This document shows positions 1 to 11,700 of a stretch of DNA of 64,000 bases, in pieces. The translations under genes were made by a program, and so were the position numbers. The notes under the pieces are model-generated. The model saw only the letters and a program-made list of their open reading frames with translations, had not been told where the DNA came from and did not search any database. How positions within the stretch are numbered: position 1 is the stretch's first letter; the number at the start of each line of letters is the position of its first letter. The stretch comes from Progne subis subis (lineage: Eukaryota > Chordata > Aves > Passeriformes > Hirundinidae), in the NCBI GenBank assembly GCA_022316685.1, contig JAKJHU010000677.1:1-64000 (forward strand), written 5' to 3'.

Positions 1-240
1 GGGGGATAAGGGGGACACCCGAGCCAGGTAAAGGGGGACAACGGTGGCACAAAGGGGCATCTGAGCCATGAAAAGAGGGGACAACTGTGCCAGGAAAATG
101 GGGTCATTGTGCCAGGGACACCTGTGCCAGGTAAAGGGAGGCACCTCTGCCCAGGCAAGGGGGACACCTGTGCCAGGATAAGGGGGACAATCATGCTGGC
201 ACAGGGGACACGCTGTCACTCAGGTCCCTGCCCAGGACAT
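1..240. repeat. Degenerate ~30-35-bp minisatellite
   Basis: Repeated variants of GGGGGACACCTGTGCCAGG and GTAAAGGGGGACA run from the window edge to about 240, so the array probably continues to the left. It lies in the NFYC downstream flank. Confidence 0.75.
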
Positions 241-284
241 GGCACAGGTAAAGGAGGAGGGGGATGAGGTTGGAGCCAGGTGGG

Positions 285-478
285 ATTTGGGCTCTGCTCC
301 CAGGGAATGGCCTCAAGCTGTGCCAGGGGAGGCTCAGGAGGAATTCCTGCATGGAAAAGGTGGTCAGGCATTGGAGGTGTCCAAGGAACACCTGGATGTG
401 GCGCTGGTGACAAGGTGGCACAGCTTGGACTCCAGCTTGGAGGGATTGTCCAACCTTGATGATTCCGAGGGCAGAAAT
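285..478 (+). mobile_element. CR1 LINE 3' fragment
   Basis: Readable CR1 landmarks in order are GAATGGCCTCAAGCTGTGCC, GGTCAGGCATTGGAGG, ATGTGGCGCTGGTGACA and CCAACCTTGATGATTCC. This is a 5'-truncated, diverged avian CR1 tail. Confidence 0.75.
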
Positions 479-769
479 TCCACCTGACTGGGAGGAAGAC
501 CCAAAATGGGAAGGAGCTCCTGTTCCTCCTCCCAAATCTTCTTGGCAAGATTTCGAGTGGCCCAAAATCTCTGAGCTCTGCTGGAACACAGGGGGGAGGT
601 TCTTTTTGTGCCAAATTTCACCTATTTACCCCCAAACCCCTCCCATCACCTGAGCTCTCAGCCAACCTCCCTGTCCAGGCTGTCCTCCCTGCGGCTGATT
701 CCCCTGCTCCAGGTGTAACATTTCCAGGGATTCAGGCCCTGGATCTATCTCATGGACAGCACACACAGG

Positions 770-1510
770 ATCTGACAAAAGCAAATTTATTTCCTTTCAT
801 GAAGCTTATATTACATGCATGGACCAAAGCCAGGACAACAGGTAACAGCAGGGCTGGGGTTTTGTCCAGATTCCATCAGTTCTTCTGGAATCCAAAGGCC
901 AAATTCAAGGATTTTTTTTTTTTTTTCCCCTTAGAAAATAACAATCATAATACAAGGAATGTGGGTTTTTTTGGTTTTGTTTTGTTTGTTTTTAAATTTT
1001 GTTTCACTTCAATTCCTCCTTCTCCTGTTCCCTGCATACAGCAAATGCTCCAAAAAAGGAGGCAGGAGGGAAAAATCGAAACCACACAAAATCCCCACCC
1101 CCCTCCCCAAAATTCCCTAAAACCCACTGAGATGGGAGGACCAAACCTAGCTCTAATCCATAGGAAAAAAAAAAAAAAAAAATACAAACAGAACAGCAGA
1201 ACAGAGCTCTGACATGAGTAGTACCCTCAGGATTTTCCTAGAAATAAAAACATTTCCCACATTTGTTCAACGAGATGCTCCAAATCCCTTCGCAGCGGTT
1301 CTCTCGGGGGTTTGGAAAAGCAGCCGGATACACAAAGATCGGTTTGGAGAACAAAAAATATTGCATTCTTGGCAGGAGTCTGCTGGGTGTTGTGGATATT
1401 CCCAGCGCCAGCAGAGCGAGGTGGAGACGGCAGAGCCATCGGTCTCAGGTGTGCTCCTCGGCCCAGCTGGGTCTGGCCGAGGATTTGGGGACTCGTCACC
1501 AGGTCCCTGC
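770..1510 (-). other. NFYC: NFYC 3' UTR and poly(A) signal
   Basis: This region follows the stop codon on the minus strand without a further splice signal. AATAAA on the minus strand lies at 791-786, and cleavage is inferred about 15-20 nt beyond it. The tract contains A/T homopolymers near 910-925 and 1165-1182. The exact 3' end is an inference. Confidence 0.65.
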
Positions 1511-1630
1511 TCAGTCCCCTGTCACCTGTGTGGCCTGGGCGTCCGAGCTCTGGTTGGTGGACTGGATGAACATGGGCTGGGTGATGTCCTGGCCCGCCGG
1601 CATCGTCACCTGCTGGATCTGGTACAGCTG
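1511..1630 (-). CDS. NFYC: NFYC coding exon 9 and stop (residues 297-335)
   Basis: The acceptor TGTCTGCAG is followed by [30 protein letters not shown] and AQATQVTGD, then TGA at 1513-1511. The end VTGD matches the vertebrate NF-YC C terminus. Confidence 0.95.
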   Translation of the reverse strand, partial: QLYQIQQVTMPAGQDITQPMFIQSTNQSSDAQATQVTGD

Positions 1631-2737
1631 CTGCAGACACACAAGGTGACAAAGGAACCTCTGTCAGTGCTCAGCACCCCCGGATTCGGTACCCCAAAAC
1701 CCCAAACGCACCCTGAGCTGCCACCACATCTGCTGCTAACTCCCACCAAAGTCCTTCTGGGAAGGCATGAGGCACACTGATTTCCCAGAGAAGCTGTGCC
1801 TGCCCCTGGATCCCTGGGAAGTGTTCAAGGCCAGCCTGGACATCCTGGGAGAGTGGAAGGTGTCCCTCACGTGGTCGGAAGTGGATGAGCTTTAGGGTGC
1901 TTCCAACCCAGCCCATTCCATGATTTATGATACTTATGGAACATGCAGACGTTAAACCCTTTTATTCCTGAATTGCTTAGGATTTAGGATTTCACCCCGA
2001 GTGCCAGGGACTGGGTTAATTCAGAGCAAAGGCAGCAGAACATTAAGGATCCACCTGCGTTTAGACTGGCACAGCATTCCCTCAGTGCTGTGCCAGGAGA
2101 AACACGCAGATCTGGGACAGTCCCTTGCGACCCCCAGCTCTTACCTGTCCATCCGTGAACTGGCTGAACTGCTGCTGCCCCTGCTGCACCTCCGTCTGCG
2201 TTATCTACAGAGACAAGAGCAGCTCATCACCGCCAGCCCTCCCCTGAGGGTCACAACCCCACCAACACCGTCCTGCTGCCGCCTGGGGAGAGCTGCTGAA
2301 CCTGGGCCGCGTTCTCCAGCACCCCGACCGCGAGAGGAACGGCAGCCGCGGACACCTCCAGACCGAAACGCCGCCTTCCAGACCGAAACCAGGTCCTTCC
2401 AGAGACCCCAAAGCGGGTCCTTCCAGACCCCAAAACCACGTCCTCTCTGCCTGCCCCGAGGAGGAGGCGGCCTCCGGGCCAGCGGGAAGGCAGAGAAGGA
2501 TCCCTCAGCCTCAACGCCGCTCCCGACGTTCTGCCTTTTCCTGCACGGCTCCTCCCTCACGCCCAGGCAAGGAGGAGAAGGAAAGAGAAGGTTTGATGAG
2601 CCCAAAATGTTACCTGCAAGCAGCTCAGAAGCAGCGGGAGCTTCAACCAGAGCCACACAAACACACACACCAAGCTTTGCATGCACCTCTCACCGACACC
2701 TAAAGGAGGTTTCCGCTACGCTCCTTCGTCTTTATTT

Positions 2738-2770
<33 letters not shown>

Positions 2771-5700
2771 AAAAAACAAAACACCAAAAAAAAACCCCAA
2801 AAAACAACAACCTCTTGACAAAACAGGAAGAAAAGAAAAAGCAAGGAATCCTAACCCAAGAGGCGGTCGAAATCCCCTGGAACTCGCAGCCTCGGGAGCT
2901 AGGGGAGAGGCCTTGGAGGCAATCCCTGCGGAGTGCATACCTGCTGTGCATTTGTTGCAAGCGTCTGGATCTGCCCCTGGACTACCTGGGTGCCTGACAC
3001 GGGTTGGGCTAAGCGGATATACTGCAGCTGGCCAGCATTCAACTGGACCTGGAGACAGGCGGAGGGGGCAGGGAAAGAAAACGAAACAGGTCACTCTGCA
3101 CCCTGAACACACAGCAAAATCCCCTGCTCGGTGCCGCCGCAGGAGCTGGAGTTACGGGGGGAGCTCTCCCCAGAGTCCACGGAATTCTGAAGGATTCCCA
3201 GCAGGAACCACGACGGACACTGAAGGCAAAACCCCCAGGGCACAGAGCTCCTGGAGATATCCCTGAGGCACCACATTCCTCCTTTTTTTCAATTTGCCAG
3301 GCTGGGAAGGGTCAGTTAGTAGCTAAAGCATATTAATGGCTCGGGTTTCTCAGGGATTTGGGAGCAGTTTTGGTCACAAGAATTAAGTGCAACTCCTTTG
3401 AGGCAGCATTTCGCATTGACCTTTATGAGCTGGCAGCACCAAACCGTATTCTGCCAAAAAAATTTAAGGAATAGACAGGAATTTTCCCCATAAATGAAGC
3501 CAGCAGAGATGGCAAACCCCAAAGGTATTTTTGGAAGCTTTGAAGGCAGCTCTCTGCCAACACCTGTCAAGCCCCACCTGGCAGAGGCTCAGGCTTTTAG
3601 GTGTCAGTGCTTCTTCATGTGAGAGATTCAACCTCAAATTTATTCCCTAAATGCTCGTATTTTGGGAGGTTGGATGCTTGGGAATGTGGGACATGAAGAA
3701 AATACAGGTAACGCTGTTAATACACACCTGAGAGCAAGGAAAATGTCACAGATACCACTGCTGGATTTTCCCTCTGTTATTTAACTTTACAACATTGATA
3801 TTCATCGTTTTAAGGGTAATTTTATACAAAAAAACCCCCATGTTTTGAGGTTTTTTTTTCTTTTTAAGAAGGGGAAGAACACACAGAACACTCTAAAAAA
3901 CTGCTGACTGATAAAGAAGTGCCTGGAACGTGGTCCTGGCATTTCCACTAAAGCCATCAACTCCCCTTTTTGTGTCCGAAAGCTCCGGAATTATTTCAAG
4001 AGCAGATAAACTCCTCCCGAGCAACAAAAATTCACTAAAAAATTGGTTTGTGCATTGAGATCTGCAGGGAGGTCGAGTTTTCTGTGCTGGGGGATTAGGT
4101 TTTAATTACATCCTGAAGTGATGGTGGAAGAGATTTGGGAAAAGTTCTTCCAGCAAGAGGAGGAAGCTCCAAAGAACCTGCCCAAAATGAGGCCTGGGTA
4201 AGACAAAGATTAAATTCAACATAAAATTCATGTGGCCAAACGATTATCGCTTAATTGACGGATTCACTTCCAGCAGCTTTTCTCTGTCCCAAAAATAAAA
4301 TTCACTTTTCCACTTTATTCCTGGAATAATGAGCAACAGGGAGTGTGCACAGCACCAGGAACACATGGATAACCAGGAGTAAGATGCTCCCAACACTCCA
4401 GAGGCAGTTTCAGGAGTTTCCAATTCTGTTTGGGTGATCCAAGATTCTTTGCTGAGCTCTCAAAGTGCAGAGAGCTGTCAGAAGATGGCTCTGACTGTGC
4501 CAAAAGAGAAGGGAAAGTAAGGGGGAAAAAAAATAAGAAAAGCAAAGCAGGAAGAGTAGAACAGACCAAGGACTGGAATTCTGTGGAGCTAAATCCAGGT
4601 TTTTCTCCGAGTTTTATTTCACTTGCTGGGAAGCTCCTTCAGCACCAACTGTGGTTCTTCAACACAAGAATCCTCCTGGTCGCAGCCAAACAGGATCTCT
4701 GCTGGATGGGGAGCTGGGAATTGGGATTATTCCATCCCACGCTGCTCCTACGGCGCTGGTTTTGAGGTTTTTTTGGAGCTGTCAGAGATCCAGGTATTCC
4801 CCAGAAGATTCCTCACCCCAGCCCCTGGCAGCTCCTGAGGAGCAGCCACAGCTCCCTGTCCTTCCCCAGTCCCAGGAAAGAGGGAGGAAAAAGCAAATTC
4901 TCGGTCAAAACCAGACCCTAAAACCCCTCCAGTCTGTCCAAAACCACAGGATCACTTCCCAAAGGATCCCCCTGGATTTCCTTCAGGAGGTTTTGGCCCT
5001 GCACAGCTCCTCTGCAAGGAATTCTTCCTCCCAAGAGATGTCCAAGCCCCTTTCTGTAGCTCCAGCATTCTCTGGAGACAACTGGGGATGAATCTCAGCT
5101 ACTCTTTTCTTGCTGAGGATCCACTGGAGATCTCCTTCCACGATTCTTTGAGGAACAAGCCTCTCAGAGAGATTTTCACAGGGAAAAAGAAAAAAAAAAA
5201 AAAAAAAAAAAAAAGAAATGGAAAAGAAGGAGAAAAAAGAAATGGTAGAAATGGTAAAGAAAGAAAAGAAGAAAGGGACAAGAAGAATGCAGAGAAGGAA
5301 AAGGGTTCCTTGTAGTCAAACAGCCAGTTTGGAATTCCTTCCTTCCTGATCAACGCCTCACAGCAGCAGGAATCAGCTGAAGACTCAAGTGATGAAAAGA
5401 GCTGGAACAATCTGGCAGCTCCCCCAATCCAAACCCTTTCCAAGATGCTCTGGCACAGCACGAGCAGAGGGAAGCTCAGCAAGGCTGGAAAGGCAAAAGC
5501 TGTGTGAAAGCTCCGATTTCACAGGAAAAACCTGAAATCCAAGCGAAATGTCTGGCCCTGGGTGACCTTTGGGTTCTGGAACACAGAACTGGCTGATTTT
5601 TTGGTTTTGTTTTTTTTTTTCCTCTAACAGGTGTGATATTCCATCTGGGGGAACCAGAAGCCACAGCTTCGTTGTGATTCTAAGTTCATGTGACTTTTTT

Positions 5701-8700
5701 GACCGCTGTGTTTACTTAGGATGCATTTCAAAAAGTTTTGGTTACGTCGGGCACCCAAAATCCCGTTTTTAAGGCTGATGATGGAAAAGCGAGGAGCTAT
5801 CTCCCGGTTCTACAAAGCCATTCCTCCAACCAGCTCCAAATATTTCTTCTAACATCAAAGTTTATTAATAACTCCCAGATGGCACCTTTCCCACTCAGCC
5901 TGCCAGGTCATGGCTTCAGATTGCAGAGGCACAACCAAGTAAAGGCAAAAGAAACGAATTCCCTTTTATTCAAACCAGGCTGCGGTGAAGAACTGAGGTT
6001 TAGCCAGGAAATATTTGATTTACCGCTTCCTAATCGCAACTATTTCGCTCAGGGGAAGGTGTTTGGGGTGGGCAGTGAGTCCAGACTAAATGGGTTAAGA
6101 TTTATTTCCCCCTTCACGTCACGCTTGGTTGGTTTTCCTAAGCGCAGGAACCACACCACTCAACCCAAACTTCCTCTGCATGTTAACAAAGCAAACAGAA
6201 ACAAGCCTCATGCTCACAGATTTGCTCAGGGAGGCTTTCCCACCTTTCCTGCTGGCCAAATCTTACCGGGATCTGCTGGATTTCTCCCGTGTTGGTGATG
6301 ATTTGCTGCATCACTTGCATGGTTTGCCCCGTGCCGCTCTGAGCCTGCTGGGTCTGGCCCTGGGGCTGGGCCTGCACGATCTGGACCTGCTGCCCCTCTC
6401 CCACCTGCATCGTCACGGGGGTGGTCTGCACAAAAAAGATACAGGGATGAGGATCCAGGAGTGGAAGATCCATGAGATGCCAGGATCGGGGCAGATTGAG
6501 CCTGTCCTACACCCACGGCTCGTGTCTGGGGTTGGGGCAGGCCTGTCCTACACCCAGGAATTGTGAGGATTAAACCATCACAGATGGGGCTCAGAGCCTG
6601 GGTGAGGCACCTTCCTGGAGGATCTGACCCAGAACAGGACCAGGAATCACATTTGGCCCCGAAAAGCTGAGGTTGCCCCCCAGAAATGTCTAAAGTAAGG
6701 CAGGACAAGGATTGGAACAAATTGGGACAGCAGACTGATTGTGGAACAGGATGAGATTTAAGTTCCATCCAACTCAACCCATCCCATGGGTTAAACCCAT
6801 GATTTCCATGGTGTCACTGATGCTCCTGAGCAATCCATCCCTGAGGATTCCCCTCAGCCCCTCAGGCCTGGCTCTCCTGGCCCAGCTCGTTACCGGGCTT
6901 GGGGCAGGTATCCTGTCTTAGACCCAGATTAAATCACCACAGATGGAGCTCAAAGCCTGGGTGAGGCACTTTCCTGGAGGATCTGACCCAGGAACAGGAC
7001 CTAAGAGAGCTGAGGTTGCCCCACAGAAATGTCTAAAGTAAGGCAGGACAAGGATTGGAACAACTTGGGACAGCGGATGGTCCCTGATCGTGGAACAGGA
7101 TGAGATTTAAGTTCCATCCAACCCAACCCAACCCAACCCATCCCATGGGTTACACCCACGATTTCCACGCTGTCACTGATGTTCCTGAGCAATCCATCCC
7201 TGAGGATCCCCCTCAGCCCCGGCTCACCTGGCCCTGCTGGGGCTGGGCGATGATGATCTGGCCCGGCTGGATGGTGGTGGTGGCCGTGGTGGTCTGCTGG
7301 CCCTGCTGCTGGCCCTGCACCTGCACTGCTGCCGGCTGCTGCGCCAGGGTGAAGTAATACTGCACGGGCTCGGCCGGGGTGACGGCCTGGCGCACCTCCT
7401 CCTGCAGGGAAAACACCGGGAATTGGGATGGGAACGTGGCACCTGCCCGCCCCGCCACGGAACATCCCCTGCAAACACAGCCCCTGGGAAAGGAGCTCCA
7501 ACACCTCACTCAAAATGATGCCTCAAGTTTTATCTTTGCTGTGTTCCAGGTTCTGTGCTGCCCAGGTGCAGCTCTGAGCTCACACTCAGGGTCACTCAGC
7601 TCTCTGCACACAGCAGCCACACAAAACAAATCCTGTTCCTGTGCACACCAAGGACAGCTGGGACAAGTGTTCAGCCCCAAAGCACAAACAGCGGTGGCTG
7701 GAGGGAGAAAACTGGGATGGGACTGCAGAACCTGGAGCTGGAATTGGACAATGAAACCCCAATGTGCAAATGGACCAAAACTTATAAAAGTGTGAGACCT
7801 TGTGACCGTTTGTCCATTTTGTGTCCATTTTGTGTCCATTTTGTGCCCACCTTGGGTGTGTCCCTGCCCAGGCTCTTGTCCTGCCCAAGGTGTACCCTTA
7901 AAGGCCTTTCAATAAATATCTACTTTATTCTCCAGCTCTGTCCAGTCTCTGTTCCAGCTCAGCCTTCCCGAGGCATCAAGAACAGTTCAACCAAGTCAGT
8001 CTGAGCTGATAAAGCCTCGTTTACTCAGCTCTGTGGAAATCAGGAGCGTTCCCAATAAAGCGTGGATAATGTGGAGTCGCCACTGAGGTGGAGGAAATGA
8101 ATAAAATTACCAGAGTTGAAAGCCATGGAACTCCCTCATGGGTGAATTCCAACACAGGAGGAATTGCAAATGCCCCAGGAAAAGTGACAGAACCCCCTCT
8201 GTCACCCAACCCCTCTCCCCAGCTGCGTTCCCAGCCCTCTACCGAGCTCTGATATCAAAGCCCTAATAAAATAACAGGAATAAAAGTCATGGATTTGATG
8301 CTCGCTGTCGTGTCTGGAGTTAGTTAATTAAATCCAGCTTTTTCAGGCTGACAACCATTCCCTGCTGTGGGAGCAGGAATATCCCAGCAGTGGGAAGAAC
8401 CAGAGGCTCTGCTCAGCCTCCCTGGCAGCAGCAACGCTGCTTTCTTTCATCTCAGGAGAGAAAAGCCCCTCATGATCAACGATATTCCAAGGATTTTCAG
8501 AGATTATGGGATGCAAATACCCCAGGATCACAATTCCTGAGCTCCCCAGAGCAGGTGGATAAGGGCAGATGCAGCTCCCAGACGTTCACTCCATGGCAGA
8601 AGGCGTAAACAATCCTCTCCCAGCCACCTCGAGTTCACAGCTGAGAGTGTAGGATGTTTACACGTGCTACAACATGGGACATTCCCAGTTCCAGCAGCCT

Positions 8701-11700
8701 GCTGGAATCCCTGCTTTTCTCAGGCTTGCTCATGGATTCCCCTTCAGTTGATCCAGCTGGGCAGGAAAAGGAAGATTCACATGAAACAAGAGCACGTCTG
8801 GGTGGGCATTGTGCTGGAGTGAGGAGTTTGCTGGCTTAGAAGCTGTTTTTTTGGGGGAGCAGAACAACTCAGGAGCTGCTCCTGGGAGGTTTCCCAGCAG
8901 AAAATCACATCCCAAAGACTCAACCGATCCCGGCTGGCTGTAAAAAAAGACCAACTTTGAGCCTGGCTCTCGGGGCAAACATCATCACCACCAAACACAG
9001 CACTTCCCACTCCTGCAGCCCCCTGTCACTCCCACTCCCCTCATGAATCCCTCTGAAAGAAGGAGTAATGATAAATTAAAACATATTTTCACCAGGGCAG
9101 GTCTGCAGTGAACCCACAGGCACTGAAGAGCTGGGGCTGCTCTAAGCCCAGTCCTTGGGTTATTTCTGGAGCGCTCCAATCCCCAATTCCAGCTGAATCC
9201 TGAAATAATTAAGGCGACCGAGTCCTCCTCTGAGCATCTATTCCAGGTTCAATCCCGTTTGTCACAGGAATGATTTTAAATCCAAATCTGCCTCCACTCC
9301 CTCCTGGCCCAGCGTTTGCCATCTTTTTATTCCCAAGGCACAGCTGGATTTCCCAGAGCAACACAACGCCAGGATTTCATTCCCAGCCCTTCCAAGAACC
9401 AACGCTGCCTTGTCAAGTAAGAGATTAAAAACCCAGCCACAGGCAGCCACTTCTCCAGAGGATTTTCCCTGTAAATCCTTAACCTCCATTCCTAGGGGGG
9501 CATCTTGTTCTCCATTTCAACTTTTCCCGCTGGAAAAAGCGTTCCTGGGGATGCAGCAGTGGTCACAGGTGGGCGAGGAACATCTCCCCAGGCTCATTTC
9601 CACCCAGAACTCCCCAGGATTTCCTGGCTGGGAGGGATCAGCAGGACACATTATCCCAGATGTTCTAACACACTCCTGAGGTGCTCCAGGAATTCCTCGG
9701 ATTTCAGAGCTTGGATGTTCTGCAATGACAACGTCCTGACGTGAATCAAGCAAGGAGAAGGCACGGGGAGTGCTCTCCCTCCCAAACACAGCTAAAAATA
9801 GAAAAGCACAGGAATGAGGCACCTCAAGGGAGAAAATAAAAAAAATAAAAAAAGTGGATTTCCAACGCCAGACTGGAAATTTCAACGATTCCAGCTGAAA
9901 AAGAAACTCTAGTTTAAAGAAGAGCAGCTGTGAGAGCTGTCTTGTCTTTTAATTAACACCAAAGTGATGAGTTTGGGAGAAACTGAGGATTTATATTGAT
10001 GTTTCTATTTTCTGTCGAGCTCCCAGCACACCTGGCACGCCGATTTTAACCCCGGGAGCAGCAGGATGGACTCTCCTGGATATTCACAACATGGAAAAAT
10101 GTTTTCCTGATTTTCCAGACCATCTGGAAATCAGGATGGGAAGTCAAAGCCAGCTCAGGGCACCATCCCCAAGGAAGAGGTGTGGATTCTCTATTGCCTC
10201 CCTTTATTGTCACTCCTGGAGCACCACGGGGACATTTCCAGGCACAAAATCCAGCTCCAAATGGGAATGCTGCTTCGTACACTCAGAGCAGACAGAATTC
10301 TCCACGCTAGCCAGGATTTAGAGTGGAATAGGGGAAAAAAAAATCCACGTCAGAGACAAACTTCCCAGTCAAGATGTTCCACGGGGTGCCAAATTCCCCA
10401 GTTTTTAGGGAGAACTTGGGATTTTTCCAGGCAAAAAAAAAAAAAAAAAAAAGTTGTTTTAACAATTATTTGTTGTTTTTTTTATTTTGGTTTTTTTTTG
10501 ATTGCAGGAGCAAGGAACAGAATTATCCAAACAGGGCCTTGAGGGGGAACCCAGAGTTTTTATCCATCAGGGAAATTTTCAGGAAAAGGGATGAAGAATC
10601 CCTGCAAGCTCAGCTGAGAGCAGCAGCGTGCTGCTGTAAACATCCGACTGAAAGCCCCTTCCAGCACCTTCCAGCTTCCAGTCAAGGATGTTTACAGAGG
10701 CACTGACTGCCCCAAAGGATGCAGGAGGGGGATTTTTTTTGTTTTTCCAACCCACAAGTTTGTAAAATGCAGATAAATCCTTTTTTTTTTTTTTTTTCTC
10801 TCCAAGTTTAGATTTTTCCCGCTGGCGCCACTTGGGATCGGAAGCGTTCAGGAGTTTTGGTTCGTTTGGTCAGACTTGTGTGGATCCTCCACTTCAAGCT
10901 CCATTTCCAGAAAAACCCAGCGGATTTTGATTTTTAGTTAGCGTTTTTGAATTTTTTTTGACTTAAGAACCTGAAATGTAAGCATTTAAGAACCTGAAAA
11001 CCACAGTAAATAAACCGGAGAGGAGCAAACCTCATGTTTAAATCCTTCCCACGCTGAGGGAAGGACAAAAACTCCGTGATTTTGTGTCTCACCTGCCTTT
11101 TTGGAGGCTTCAGCTCATCCCTGGGGACAATATCGATCAGGAAATCAAACTGATCAAACTTGGTGATGGCCATGGCGATGTCATTCCTCTGGAACAACAA
11201 AGGGAAAAGCATTCCTCAGCATTTTGGCACTGGATAAATGAAGTTAGAGGTGTTTAAAGCCGAGGGGGAAAAAGGGGGGAATTCCTCCTTGCAAAGGTCC
11301 CAGCTGGTGGAAATTCAGTTTTGTGCTCGGCAAAATGCGCAATAAATAAGGTTTTTAGCAACTTCAGCCCAGTTTCATGGGTCTCAGTGATGGGGGCCCA
11401 GCTCTAAATCAGCAATTCCTGCCCAGGGCCGGGAGAGCTGATGTGGGCTGGAATATTCCAATTTTCCCCGTGCTCTGAGGGCACGAATGAATGGTTGTTG
11501 CATTCTCCAGTAGTTCTGCTCAATATGTAAGGCTAAAAGCGAAAACTTCCTGTTTTTCTCCATAAAAAGACCTTCAAAAGTTCCATTTTACTCTTCAGCC
11601 GTTACAAGAATGAACGTTACTGAGGGCTTCTGAAGCTCCAGGAGTAGGATTTTTGTTGTGTTCTTTATTTTCACCTTCCACGCCTCCGTCACCACGGACC

